Shown piece by piece: positions 22,685 through 33,590 of a stretch of DNA of 64,000 nucleotides. Both the position numbers and the translations under genes were made by a program. Below the pieces are notes generated by a model. That model was not told the origin of the DNA, did not search any database, and saw only the letters and a program-made list of their open reading frames with translations. Every line of letters begins with the position of its first letter. Positions within the stretch are counted from its first letter, which is position 1. The DNA is from Selaginella moellendorffii (Eukaryota; Streptophyta; Lycopodiopsida; Selaginellales; Selaginellaceae). The stretch lies in the NCBI RefSeq assembly GCF_000143415.4, contig NW_003314266.1, positions 3,149,306-3,213,305 of the forward strand. Reading direction: 5' to 3'.

Positions 22685-23579
22685 TGTCTGCAAGGACTAC
22701 TTGGTGATCGATCATACTTCTTGGAGCTTTGGCTCTATCCCTTTTTCCTCAGCCAGAAACATCTAAGAGGAATCTACTTGAGATTCATTCCTTGTCAGAA
22801 CACCTTTCAATTGGTTGACATATAAAACTGGGTGTACTTTCACCCCACTTTGCAACTTCACTCAATAAGCCATTTTACTGATACATTCTAATACTTCATA
22901 AGGACCTAAGTACCTAGGAGATAGCTTATCATTTCTCCCATCTCTTAAGGACACAATGGTTGTACAACTTTGTGATATTGGAAATCAAGTCATCAACCTT
23001 GAACTCTTTAAAAGTTTGATGCTTGTCAGCATACCTCTTAGCTTGGTTTTAAGCTGTTTGCAAATTCCTCTTGCATACATTTAGAATTTCATTCAATTCT
23101 ACAGATAAACTCTTTGCCTCATCATCCATCTTAGATCCTTGAGATCCAAGTAAACTAAGCTCAAAAGTTGTCCTTGGATGACGGCCATGCATTATAAAAT
23201 AAAGTGTCATGTTGGTGCTGCTATGCTGGCTATTGTTATAGGTAAACTTCACAAGGAATAAAATTTTATCCCACTGTTCTTGTTGCCTATACATAGTGCA
23301 TCTTAGCATCTCCTCAACCACTTAATTGACTTGCTTAGTTTGTCCATCTGTTTGAGGATGATCCCCACTACTTAGCTTGATGCCAATTTTTATGAGCTTC
23401 ACAAAGCTTAACCAAAATTCACTTATGAAATTTGAGTCCCTATCACTCATAATCTCCATTGGCAAACCAAACTGAGAAAAGACATGCTTAAGGTATACTA
23501 TAGCCAAGTCCACACTCTTTGCTGCCTTCTTTAGAGAAATTGACCTTACAAACTTGGTCAAGTTATCCACAATGACCCA
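22685..23579 (-). pseudogene. Ty3/gypsy integrase fragment (core and C-terminus)
   Basis: Minus-strand integrase. The core segment at 23322-23570 reads DNLTKFVRSISLKK ... AIVYLKHVFSQFGLPMEIMSD ... SGDHPQTDGQTKQVN, giving the second catalytic Asp (SDRDSNF) and the region before the Glu. After one stop it continues in 23049-23321 (VEEMLRCTMYRQQEQWD, FTYNNSQHSSTNMT). Then about 22860-22970 encodes the C-terminal SH3-like part (KLSPRYLGPYEVLE-like, then VHPVLYVNQLKG). A polypurine tract and the start of a 3' LTR (TGTTATACTCTTGG) follow at about 22660-22682. The Q-to-stop changes fit C-to-T decay. The first Asp region is truncated at 23579. Confidence 0.82.
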
Positions 23580-25075
23580 ATTTCATCCAATTCTATGGAT
23601 AAACTCTTTGCTTCACCATCTTAGATCCTTGAGATCCAAGTAAACTAAGCTTAAAAGCTATCCTTGGATAAGAGCCATGCATCCCAAATAAAGTGTCATC
23701 TTGGTGTTGTTATGCTAGCTGTGGTTGGGTAGTTTTTGTGCTGAGCTCAAGTCAATAAAAGTCAACAAAAGTAAAAGGAAGTCAATACAATCCCCTAACT
23801 AGCAAAACTTTAATAGCACTACCTTAGTTCATCCCAAACCAAGAAGTTTTTACATAAAATTTAGGTGTTTAAGGTATTCCATAAGCTTATATAGATTATT
23901 GGTTCGACACTAACTAATCTTTTAGCCTACAAAGAAAGAAAATAATCTATTAAACAACATAATTAATATTAAAATCAGAATATATTTAGTCTTCTCTTAC
24001 TTCCATATCCAGAAAGCAAAAATGGGTATAGTGGAATGCTCCTTCACTATAGGCTCATGTTGCATATAATGTTGTGCCATATCTTTAGCATAAACAAGTA
24101 AGTGAAATTGACTTCAGTCCATATGATTATCTATATCATCAGGATCAAGCATGTAGATTGAAACACTAACATCACCTATTGCAAAATCTCCCAAGAATAT
24201 CCTCAAGTGCAAAATCTCCCAAGAATATCTCAAGTGCAAAAACAGCTCAACTTGTCTCATTTGCTACCTACACCATTGACCTAAATCCTACTGTAGCATC
24301 AAGCATAATCCCCTTTAGCAGACAGAATAACTCTAACAAAATCTACACGGTTGTGACCGAATAGTGTTGATAACCGGGGAACTCTAGATGAAGTCTAAGT
24401 CAATCATATTTGGGAGCTGTTATATCTTGGTAAAGCAAGAGCAACACACTTGTCAGCTTGTGTAGCCTTATGCTAGTTCCCAACGTGGCATAGAGCATGG
24501 TAGTTCCATGAATAAACTTAGAAATAAAAAATATAATAGAGTTAATTTGTAAATAAAGAAGGCACACATCTTTTGCTTTTGCCTACTAGTGCCTTTTGTG
24601 TCCATTGCCATACTTGAAAGAAGGCAGCCAAATGAAAACTCAACAAATCCATCATTGTTTTCAGCCAAGTGTGTGAGAAGGCCTTCCCACATTAGAGAGC
24701 AAGGAAGGATCATGACAACCACACCCTCATTTGTCATGAAGGCCCAATCTTCATTGGTAAACTAAACTGAGGAAAGAAATGCTTAAGGTATACTATAGCC
24801 AAGTCCACACTCTTTGCCACCTTCAAAGGAATCAACTTTACAAACTTGGTCAAGTGATCCACAATAACCCAAGCTTGTTTATTTTGCCTCTGTATTCTTG
24901 GCAAATGCATAATAAAAACCATGGATATGCTCATCCATCTATCCTCTAGGATAGGTAATAGCACCAAAATCCCTATTGGCTTTTCCTTTGGCACCTTCAC
25001 TTGCTAACAATTTTTATATGTCTTATAGTTCTCGAGAATACCATTTTTCATATTCTTCCAAAGAACCTGTGCTTA
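23580..25075 (-). pseudogene. Second, tandem copy of the same integrase, with a ~1-kb insertion
   Basis: 23580-23745 repeats 23085-23230. 24734-25000 repeats the core entry (KEKPIGILVLLPILEDRWMS, then AWVIVDHLTKFVKLIPL with the first catalytic Asp, then VDLAIVYLKHFFPQFSLPM). The ~990 bp between them (23746-24733) is unrelated and lacks a domain. Two members of one family therefore sit head to tail on the minus strand. The copy breaks off to the right near 25075 in the zinc-binding region. Confidence 0.7.
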
Positions 25076-25995
25076 ATTAACTCGTAAGTCATGTAAAAGG
25101 ATTTTCTTCTCCAGTTAGATCAGGTCATCTTTGTAGCAGGAATTTGTGCTTCTCCAGGCTTTGTTTTGGATGCCGTTTATTTCTAGAGGTGCTTTTGGTT
25201 CTAGGCTTTCCAAAAATATCTACAGTGCCTCAATATCAATCTACATCAGTGACATGCACATGTTTTTCCACAATATTGATGTTCTGGGTTACCTCTTCTT
25301 GGATTTTGAGGAATACTAAGGCAGCTTCTTCACAAATTCTTGTGATAGAGGGTAGACGGGGCTGAGCCCTTTCCAACGAGCCCACCAACAGCCAAAATGG
25401 GGAAGGATCAAGACCAAAGGACTCATTTTTCTCTTTTGGGCTAAACTTTGTTGGGAGTTCCTTGGGAACGAAGCAATCTTCAAGGAGCAGGAGTAGGCAT
25501 AAGAACAAGAACAGGAGTAGGAGCAGGCGCAGAGGTAGGAGTTGGTGCTAGAGTAGGCGCAGAAGTAGGAGTGAGAGCAAGGGGTTATAAGTCCCTAGTT
25601 ACTAATACTAGTTACTAGTTACTGGTTACCAGCTACTGCAAGAGGTCAGCAATTGCTCTATAGGTCAACAGTTATATGTGCTTGAGGCCTACATCTCCTT
25701 CCATTTTCACCCTTATTTCTCTTCGTCACAGGCATTTTGGGCAACTTTGAGCAACTTGAGCACAAGTCTACAATCTTCTTGAGTTGCCTTGATTGGGCAT
25801 TTGCAGTGTTTAGGGTATTTGATGCTGGTACAAACTAGACGTGCGATAAATTGGCACCCTTTTACCATACCTCAAGGCCTTAAGGTACAGAGTAAGCTTT
25901 CTAACATCCAAAGGTAGCTTAGGTATGACACAACACCTTCTTAGGTCGAGTCCTCTTCATCCTCGGTAGATTCCAGTGACTTAGATCTACGAGCT
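25076..25995. other. Putative 5' flank of the next element; minisatellite at 25490-25585
   Basis: No gene seen. 25490-25585 is an irregular purine-rich repeat around AGGAGTAGGCGCAGA, followed by CTAGTTACTAGTTACTGG-type repeats to about 25635. A TTGGCACC-like motif near 25852 could be a decayed PBS for the element whose gag starts at 25996, but I cannot find an LTR pair to confirm it. Confidence 0.4.
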
Positions 25996-26935
25996 ATGGT
26001 GCAGCCACCTTTAGCTCGACCTCAGCTCCATGTTTTGCAGAAGGGGAGTGATCTCCCGACCTTCTCAAATGTTAGAACATTCTCCCCAACATCACATATT
26101 AATCACTTTGATTACTACTACACCATAAACATGATTGTCAACGATGATCATATGTGCCGTGACTTCTTGCAGTCTCTCAAAAGCAAAGTAGCAACTTGGG
26201 TAGATTCTCTCCTTCCAGAGAACTAGACAGACTTCCAGACACTACTTGCTTTTTTCAGAAAACATTTCATTGAAGAAAAACCCACAAATCAGCTACTCGT
26301 TGACCTCTTTTCATTCTGCTCATGAGTTTGTTCCTGACTACATCACTAAGTTTTGAGCATACTAGAAGTAGTGTTGGGATCGCAGAGTGGTCCAAGATGA
26401 GCAACAAGGGATCACGGCATTCACAGCGGGTCTATGTGGGAACTTCCAGTGGAAACTTCTTAAGAAGACATTCAGGTCTTGCCATGAGGCATTTTTCGTT
26501 TGCCACGAAGCTGCTTCTTGTCGACTTAGGGATTGCTAGAGTTGATTTCAACCAAGCCATCACCCCGTCAGAGTTACCTTGTGCAATTGTTTGCCCATCC
26601 ACACCAAAGCCTGTTGCAATTGAGCATACACCTCCGGCTATTGAGAACTTTGCCAACAAGATGCGGCAGTTGAAGGAGATCATTCTTCAGCAACAATCAC
26701 ACCATGACAAGCTGCTCCAGAAGTTGGTCGAGTCCAGGAAAGAGGCTGTTGCAGCTCAGGAACGCAGATTTAAGTCCCATTGGTGCACTCACTGTGAGAC
26801 AAACACACATAACACACAGTGCTGCTTCAAGCTTTACCCAGAGCTTCAGCCTCCACCTTCTCAATATGTCCAACAACATCCCTTCACTGACAATTCCACA
26901 TCGTCTCGGGGTCCAGAGACATATCAGGAGTAGTT
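25996..26935 (+). pseudogene. gag of the extra-RNase H element
   Basis: The N-terminal part (25996-26226) reads MVQPPLARPQLHVLQ ... FLQSLKSKVATWVDSLLPEN, the typical capsid segment in which a Leu-rich helix precedes the W. A TAG then interrupts the expected TDFQTLLAFFRKHF. After frame changes, 26620-26930 gives a coiled-coil segment (MRQLKEIILQQQSHHDK) and a Cys/His cluster HWCTHCETNTHNTQCC that stands where the zinc knuckle is expected (CX2CX4HX3C). No single frame is intact. Confidence 0.7.
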
Positions 26936-27380
26936 GGAGCAACAAGCAATTGAGGCAGCCCCTTTGTCAAGCAAAGGCAAGGCACCAGCCTCATTGGTCA
27001 ACATGATTTTGGTAACCAAGGAATTCTATAGACAACAATAGCAAACGATAGCCACTCGAGCCCAAGCGAAGAAGAAGGCAGCCGCTCATTCTGGCATCGA
27101 TCCCCCGGCATCGGTTGAGAATGAATCTCTGTCGGCACCAAATCCAATGACACAAAGGGTGGCTTGTAAACTCCCCTTCAAGTCACTACTCTCTTCTCCT
27201 CCTGAGATCTCACCAACAGCCATTCCTGCTCCGAAGCCAGTTCTCCAATAGCTGGTTGACATTCCCATCACCTTTTCGCTCCATGACATGTTGTGCCTTG
27301 TCCCAAGATTTGACCAGCATTTAGAGGAGCTTGCACAGTTAGGAACACTAGAGAGCACTCTAAAGAGGACTCCTTAAGAT

Positions 27381-27935
27381 GTGCACATTGTTGACATGAC
27401 AAGATATGGTGGAGATCCTAGTCCATTCTTCATCTCGGTGCAGATTGGTACTTCCTCTTGCAAGATGGATGCTTCAGTTGACTTCGGTTCTGGAAGCAAC
27501 ATCATCTCTCTCGAAGCTGTCCTTTCAGCACAGTTACAGATCACTAAGATCTCCCCCATCATGCTCAAGAGCTTCGCCAACCACACTATTCCTCTAGCGG
27601 GCATTTTTTGTGGTGTCAAGGTCTCAATGAAGGGTGTTATTTCTGAGGTAGATTTCCTCATGGTTGACTACCAACATCTTGGAATGTCCTCCTTGAAAGA
27701 CTCTATCATCCTTGGCCACTCATGGCAAGTCACAGTCCATTGCACCATTGATAGTGTGCAAGGCAAGATGGAAATTAGTGATGGACCCATAGCGCCACCT
27801 TTCTTAACAACCATGATAGAGCTCTTTCTCAGCAAGCCCAGAAGGCTTAGACTAAAGTGGTCTCCACACCATACTTTCCTCCTGAGCTCACAGAGGTTTT
27901 TCCCGAGTTTGCGGTGGAATCGACCATCTATATGA
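27381..27935 (+). pseudogene. Aspartic protease of the extra-RNase H element
   Basis: Encodes ISVQIGTSSCKMDASVDFGS, in which the expected catalytic D-(S/T)-G has become Asp-Phe-Gly. It is followed by the flap-side SFANHTIPLAGIFCGVKVSM and SSLKDSIILGHSWQ, which matches the protease C-terminal hydrophobic motif. The fold is recognisable. The Phe in the active-site triplet is also seen in some plant Tat/Athila-like elements with D-L/F-G variants, so loss of function is not certain from this alone. The next ~540 bp to the RNase H domain are broken by stops. Confidence 0.65.
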
Positions 27936-28479
27936 CAGATGCTTTCTCATGCAATGCAATCGACATTGCTGGAGGTGAGTCAGATAGCTCGAGAAATATC
28001 TCAGCCTCACTCTCTTTATGTAAGAGTAAGGCCAAGACTCTAGCCACGCCCTCTTTATTTGATGGCGGGGCTTATAGGGTCCCATATCTAGCTTTTCGGA
28101 GTATTTCTTAGTAGAGGAAGGGCTTCTTGATTCATTTCTTACATGGGACCAACTCTCTTATGGAGCTTGATGACATAGTCACTCTAGACCAGGTCCATCT
28201 TTCACAGGACACAGCCGAACTCAATCCTCCTCAGCAACTATCTGAGGTGTCACACAGCTAGCATCTTCCTACTAAACTCACGGTAACTGATGACTCTGAG
28301 TGTGTTTTGTCATGCCGTTTTTGGAGATGAAGGATGACATCCAGACACACAACTGGCAGAAAGAATCAAGCCAATCGAACATACTGCATGCGAGTTATAG
28401 CTCTTTGAGTTCAGAATTTCCTACCGTGGAGCTCCCGGTACAGATCCAAGTGTATTACATTGAAACTTAAGCACCAGAC

Positions 28480-29085
28480 TTGGACTCGACTTCAGTGGAG
28501 GATCTTCCTTCACTTGCAGAGTACTTGGCTACAGTCCTAGCATCGGACATTGAGCGCTCAGAGCATCAGAAGCAAAGAGAACAACAGACAAAGACTCTGG
28601 ATCCAATAGCAACGTTCTTGCCCGACTTGCCAAAGACAGTCTTGCCGGATGTGGTGTCCCCAGCATCTTTATTTGAAGAAGAGAACACTCCTATGATTAC
28701 AGCTTATTTTGATGGTGCTTTCTGCCCCAAAAACCAGGTTGCCGGCATTGGAGTTTGGATGATTGATTCTGTGGAGAACAAAGTAGTCAACCTCTCTATC
28801 ACTTTGCCAGAAATATCAGCTAATGAAGTAGAGTACTTGGCAGCTATCAGTGCCATGAAGTTGGCCACAGATTTCAAGTTTAAACGAGTCACTTTCATTG
28901 GAGATGCACAACTCATCATACGCCAACTTACTGGAGAATACCAAGTCCGCAAAGAGAACCTGAAAGAGCTATGGTAGCAGGCAGTCAACCTAAAGGATGA
29001 GTTCTCTCAAGTGACTTTTCAAAGTGTCCCTCGTGAAGAAAATTTTTGGGTGGATAGGTTATCACATCAAGCAATCACCATGATG
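28480..29085 (+). pseudogene. RVT_3-type RNase H domain located upstream of RT
   Basis: Encodes TAYFDGAFCPKNQVAGIGVW (first Asp), SANEVEYLAAISAMKLA (Glu), RVTFIGDAQLIIRQLTGEYQ (second Asp) and, after a single TAG at 28975, PREENFWVDRLSHQAI (last Asp). This is the D-E-D-D arrangement of the plant/archaeal-type RNase H found as an extra domain in Tat-like gypsy elements. Its role would be removal of the RNA strand or primers during cDNA synthesis. It sits between the protease and RT, whereas I know the extra domain from between the original RNase H and integrase. Confidence 0.82.
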
Positions 29086-29109
29086 CGAGAGGCAAAAGGC
29101 ACTCCCTTC

Positions 29110-30520
29110 TCTTTGGTTTCCAAAATCAGGGAGGAATCTAAGATAGATGAGCCCCCTGAGCCCAAGGTTTCTCCAGACTCTAGGGTTCATGCTATTTTCC
29201 TAGGTGATGACAAGGACCTGGTCTTTATTGCCACATCGCTTGCTTCAACAAACGCAGTAAAGCTGCTAGATCTCCTTCCCTGTTTCAAGGACATGTTTGC
29301 TTGGGACTATAGCAAGCTTCTAGGAGTTCTCATGGACACAATTATGCACAGTATGGTGCTTTCAGATTCAACCAAACTAGTCTGTCAAAAGATGCGGCAT
29401 TTCAGCCCGATAGCTCACTCAGAGATGAAGTTGGAGATCAAGCGACTTCTAGCAGCTGGGTTTATTTACCCTTTGGAGAGCTGAGAGTGGGTGGCCAATC
29501 TTGTCCTTGCACACAAGGCAAATGGAAAACTCCACCTCTGCATTGACTTTCAAGACTTGAACAAGGCAATTGCGAAAGATCACTTTCCAACTCCATTTAT
29601 TGATGCGATTGTGGATGAAATGGCTAGACACCGTTACTACTCTTTCATGGATGGCTTTTCAGAGTACATCCAGATCTTCATTTTTCCCGATCATCGAGAT
29701 CTTATGGCCTTCCAGACACCTTGGTGTGTCTTCGCTTTCAACGTCCTCCCGCTTGGCTTGTGTAATGCCTGAGCTACTATTTAGCACTTTATGACACACG
29801 CCTTTCACAACTTGATTGGAGGTGCCTTGAGGGTGTATATGGATGATCTATGCATGACCTCTGACTCCTTCGAGAACCACCTTGTGCACTTGGAGTAGAT
29901 CTTCACTCACTACTGACAACACAAGTTTTCATTGAACCCAGCAAAGTGTAAATTCAGGGTGACTTAAGGCCAATTGCTAGGCTTTGATATCTCACAGGAT
30001 GGGATCATGCCCCAGATAGCCAAGGCTCAAGAGATTATGGATTGGAACCCACCAACCAATGTGAAGTAGCTTTGCAACTTCCTTGGGCAAACGGGTTTCT
30101 TTCGCCATTTCCTCCACAACTATGCTGCACGTTCACGGCCTCTGATAACTCTGCTACAACACAACATTCCATTTTTCTGGGGTGAGTCCCAGTAACAAGC
30201 CTTTGAATCACTAAAGTAGTCACTCCACGCGGCACCAGTACTCTAGCCACTAGAACAACAACTTCCTTTCGAAATTTACATCACGACGATTACAAAGGCT
30301 TTTGGAGTATGCCTTTGCCAATGTTCACAGCCTGGCAAGCCACCACATGCAACATACTATGCCTCACATTTGTTCAAGGAGACTGAGAAGAAGTACGTGG
30401 ATGCGGAAAAAGAAGTAGTGGCTGTTGTTGATTTCGTCACTTTCTCGTTGGAGCCTGTATCTATTTCCATGTCTATTTTAATATGCTGACCTTTCTTTTA
30501 CAACAACCAGTTCACAGTCC
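29110..30520 (+). pseudogene. Reverse transcriptase and original RNase H region
   Basis: 29250-29480 gives the pre-RT helix (LLDLLPCFKDMFAWDY) and EIKRLLAAGFIYPLES. 29490-29772 gives ANGKLHLCIDFQDLNKAI and the palm with VLPLGLCNA. A stop-ridden stretch contains the active site RVYMDDLCMTS (about 29835) intact. The thumb GQLLGFDISQDGI and LCNFLGQTGFFRHF follow. The original RNase H starts FEIYITTITKAFGVCLCQ, where the first catalytic Asp of the usual D-A-S is absent, although ETEKKYVDAEKEVVAVV keeps the Glu region. That is the degeneration expected when an added RNase H takes over. It cannot be active because of the stops. Confidence 0.82.
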
Positions 30521-30532
30521 TCATACTTTATC

Positions 30533-31880
30533 TTGGATTGTGACCATCCAAGAGTTCCAGCCAACATTTCACATGCGCAGAAGCATGTGATGGATCCGAG
30601 CGAGTTCCTGGTTGCTAAAGCTACTTCCTTTGTGGTCCCAGTAGCATTACAAGACATTGCAATGTACCTGGATTCAAGTCAGTTCCCAGCAGATTCCTCA
30701 CCAGTGCCACAAAAGGCATTGGAGTTCCAAGCATGGGAGTTTTGCCTTCTTGATGGACACCTTTATAGGAGGACTTCTCAGGATGTTTTGTTGGGGTGTG
30801 TAGGTGAACATGAGGTCCCTAAGCTCCTTCATGCTTTCCACTCTTGTGCGGGGCATTTCTTGGGACGGGTCACAACACAACTCCTCTTGTGCCATGGCTA
30901 CTTTTGGCCTCGGATTCACCAGAACAACTTGGCCTATGCAAAGGCATGTGAGTAGTGCCAACGGTTCAACCCTTGGAGCCATGTTCCACGTCTTCCTTTC
31001 CAGCTCATCACTTCTCTGGGTCCCTTTTTCCAGTGGGGACTTGACTTCGTCGGCCCGATCAACCCACTAAGCTCAAAAGGACAGCGATACATCATCGTGG
31101 TGACAGACTATTTCACAAAATGGGTTGAGGCCACCCCTCTGTGACAAATAGATCAACAGTCTACAGCAAAGTTTGTCTACAAGTACATTATTTGCCAATT
31201 TGGAGTTCTTGCCATTTTGATTTCCGATCGTGGCAGCAGCTTCCTTCGACAGGTGATGCAGCATCTTCTCCAACGGCTGCAGGTCAAGCACATGAAGAGC
31301 AGCAGCTATTATCCTGAGTGCAATAGCCAGGCCGAGTCCAGCAACAAGATATTGAAGACAATCATCTCAAAGGAGGATCACCCAAGGCGTTGGCACGAGC
31401 ACTTGGTTATGGCGTTGTGGGCCTTTCAAACATCCTTCAAGACATCCATCTCCGCGACCCCATTCTCCCTTGTCTATGGGACAGAGGCCGTGCTTCTAGT
31501 GGAGATCCAGGTGCCATCACTCTCACTTTCACTTTGATACGTAGCAGTGATGCAACTTAGCGATGAGGACAAGTTTCATTCACATGACTTGGAGGTTCTT
31601 GCCTTGGAAGAATAGCGATGATCCACAACTGGACATCTCCTTCGAGACAAGTAGAAGATAAAGTCAGTCATTGATGACTAGCGGTCCACTAAACCATTCG
31701 AGGATGGCAATCTTGTTCTAGTCAAGGAGTTTACACCACCTTTGAAGTTCTCCTTTCGCTGGACTGGCCCCTACTTTGTTCAATGACACATCGAAGGTGG
31801 AGCATATGTGCTAGTTGATGCTGATGGATGTGAGCTCCCACACGCTCACAACCACTCTCACCTCAAACACTTCATCTAGT
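30533..31880 (+). pseudogene. Integrase of the extra-RNase H element
   Basis: The zinc-binding domain has LLHAFHSCAGHFLGRVTTQ and AYAKACE-stop-CQRFNP, the stop replacing the residue between Cys pairs where CAG would give Gln. The catalytic core is FQWGLDFVGPINP with TDYFTKWVEATPL (first Asp), LISDRGSSF (second Asp) and SSYYPECNSQAESSNK (Glu); all three DDE residues are readable. The C-terminal GPYFV / GGAYVLVDADG / HNHSHLKHF part runs to 31877. Five or more stops (31143, 31537, 31616, 31622 and others) disable it. Confidence 0.82.
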
Positions 31881-32618
31881 GAGGCGTTCCTCTTCTATTC
31901 TTTTTGTTTTTCTTCCTTTCTTTCATTTTACTTTCATGGTTCCTTTTCTTACTTTCAAAGGGTGTTTCTCCATTAGACCGTGGTTCATGCCTTGGATTTC
32001 ATGCTCAAATTGCATTGCCGTTTGTATGGATATTCCTTGCTTGGCTCGGTCTATGTTCTAGGTTCTTTGGCCCTTCCGTTACCATTAAAAACCCCACACA
32101 TTCCCCACACCCATTCCATATCCTCTACACTCACAGTTCCATCACCAATCACTTCCTGTGTTAGGAATCCCCCAATTCTTGCCACATTCTTGACTCTCGC
32201 CGGATTCCTGACCTGCAAACCACGTTCCTGACTCTCGAAACACTTCCCTATTCCTGACTCTCGAGACACTTCCCGATTCCTGAGTCTCGAGCCACATTCC
32301 TGATGATGATGTGGCGCCTCCTCGACCTCAGCTATATTTAGGCCATCCTCGATCCAAGAGTGGTGGAGCTTCATCAACCTATAGTATATATTGGTTATCC
32401 TTGTTCCATTTCTCCACAATCTGAATCAACGCCAGTCTAAGGCTTCTTTTTTGTTTCCACTAGCTTTTCTCTTTGTCTTTTTGCATTTTCCAGTCTTGAT
32501 CTTGTTAGGGGTCTTGACAGTTTGATTCAGATTGTGCTTTTTCGTTTTTTGATTTAGCTCGTTTTGATTGTTTGATTACCTTTGCCTTTTTTTCCCCCTT
32601 TTTTCTTTCTTCTTGCCA
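31881..32618. other. Junction and leader region; 25-26-bp tandem repeat at 32182-32302
   Basis: No gene. 32182-32302 holds four to five imperfect copies of a unit around TTCCTGACTCTCGAAACACTT. 32303-32618 ends in a T/C-rich stretch and looks like the LTR end plus leader of the gypsy element that starts coding at 32619, but I could not find a matching 3' LTR. Confidence 0.45.
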
Positions 32619-33590
32619 ATGGAGTCTCCAAGCCATCCTGATTTCTTTGCTGAAGTCCTTGCAAAAATCCAGTATGAGAATACCGAGCTGAAGGCGACCC
32701 TTCTTCGCATGCAGCAGGAGCTTGCTTCACTTTCGGCTCAAGGATCCAGCAAAGTTCCTTAACCGAAGGTGAGCTTCCCGGTGAAATTTTCAGGCAAGCG
32801 TTCGGAGCTTCGTGGATTCCTGAACCACATGGAGTTGATCTTCGCACTTCAACATCGGCGGTACCCTACTCCCGAGTCTCAAATTGGTGCGATTGGGACA
32901 TTGCTCGAAGGTGCAACTTTGTCATGGTTTTCTCCTCTTTTGGAGAAGAGCATGAAAGGGGTCGTGGTTCCAGAACTGATGGATCTTCAATTGTTCAAAG
33001 AGAAGCTCGAAGCATGTTTTGGCGAGACGGATCGGGTTCGGGCTGCTACCACAAAGATGAGACGTCTCTCTCAGGGGTCTCGTCCTGCCTCGATCTACGC
33101 TGCAGAGTTCCAACTCCTTTCTTTGGACACTTAGTGGGATGAGCGGGCCCTGATTGACCAATTTCGTTTCGGCCTCAACAACGGTGTCAAGGATTTGTTG
33201 CTCACCATGGAGGATCCCAAGGACCTGTCGGATGCCATCAACAAAGCTGTTCGATGTGACAATCGTCTCTTTGAACGTCGTCAGGAAAGTCGCCGCACCG
33301 CTGTTTTTCTGTCCCAGACTCAGGAATCCCAGCTTGAGTCTTCGGGGCATACTCCTGAACCTACTGCTCCGGTTCCGATGGATATTTCTGGTACTCCCCG
33401 ACTCATTAGAGGGAAGTTGAGTCCTGCTGAGAACCAATGTCAAATATCTCATAATCTTTGCCTCTATTGTGCTGATCCTAATCACAAAGCAGCTGTATGT
33501 CCCAAGAAGCCTCCTCGACTGCTCGAGTTCACTCTGCCTCAAAGTCCACCTCTATTGCAGTCGGGAAACGACCCTGTCCAAACAGAGTAG
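32619..33590 (+). pseudogene. gag of a truncated Ty3/gypsy element
   Basis: The Met at 32619 (MESPSHPDFFAEVLAKI) starts a short coiled coil. After a TAA at 32760 the same element continues with the capsid domain: PVKFSGKRSELRGFLNHME, then LEGATLSWFSPLLE, then MRRLSQGSRPASIYAAEF. A TAG at 33132 (expected Gln, LDT-Q-WDERALIDQF) interrupts it. It ends with the zinc knuckle CLYCADPNHKAAVC (CX2CX4HX4C, about 33462-33503) followed by PKKP. The order and sequence style resemble Tf1/Sushi-type chromoviruses. The end overlaps the next open frame by about 90 bp in a different frame. Confidence 0.82.

Larger units (their letters stand above)
25996..31880 (+). mobile_element. Ty3/gypsy element with extra RNase H before RT, inactivated
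   Basis: Reading left to right the domains are Gag, protease, an RNase H of the RVT_3 type, reverse transcriptase, the original RNase H-like region, and integrase. About two dozen in-frame stops interrupt the reading, nearly all at positions where a C-to-T change in CAG, CAA or CGA would explain the stop. No LTRs could be paired. The left limit is the gag start and the right limit the end of the integrase C-terminus at 31877. Confidence 0.85.

Noticed and set aside
25236-25508. Minus-strand open frame of 90 codons
   Set aside because: No domain recognised, and it overlaps low-complexity sequence at the presumed element border.
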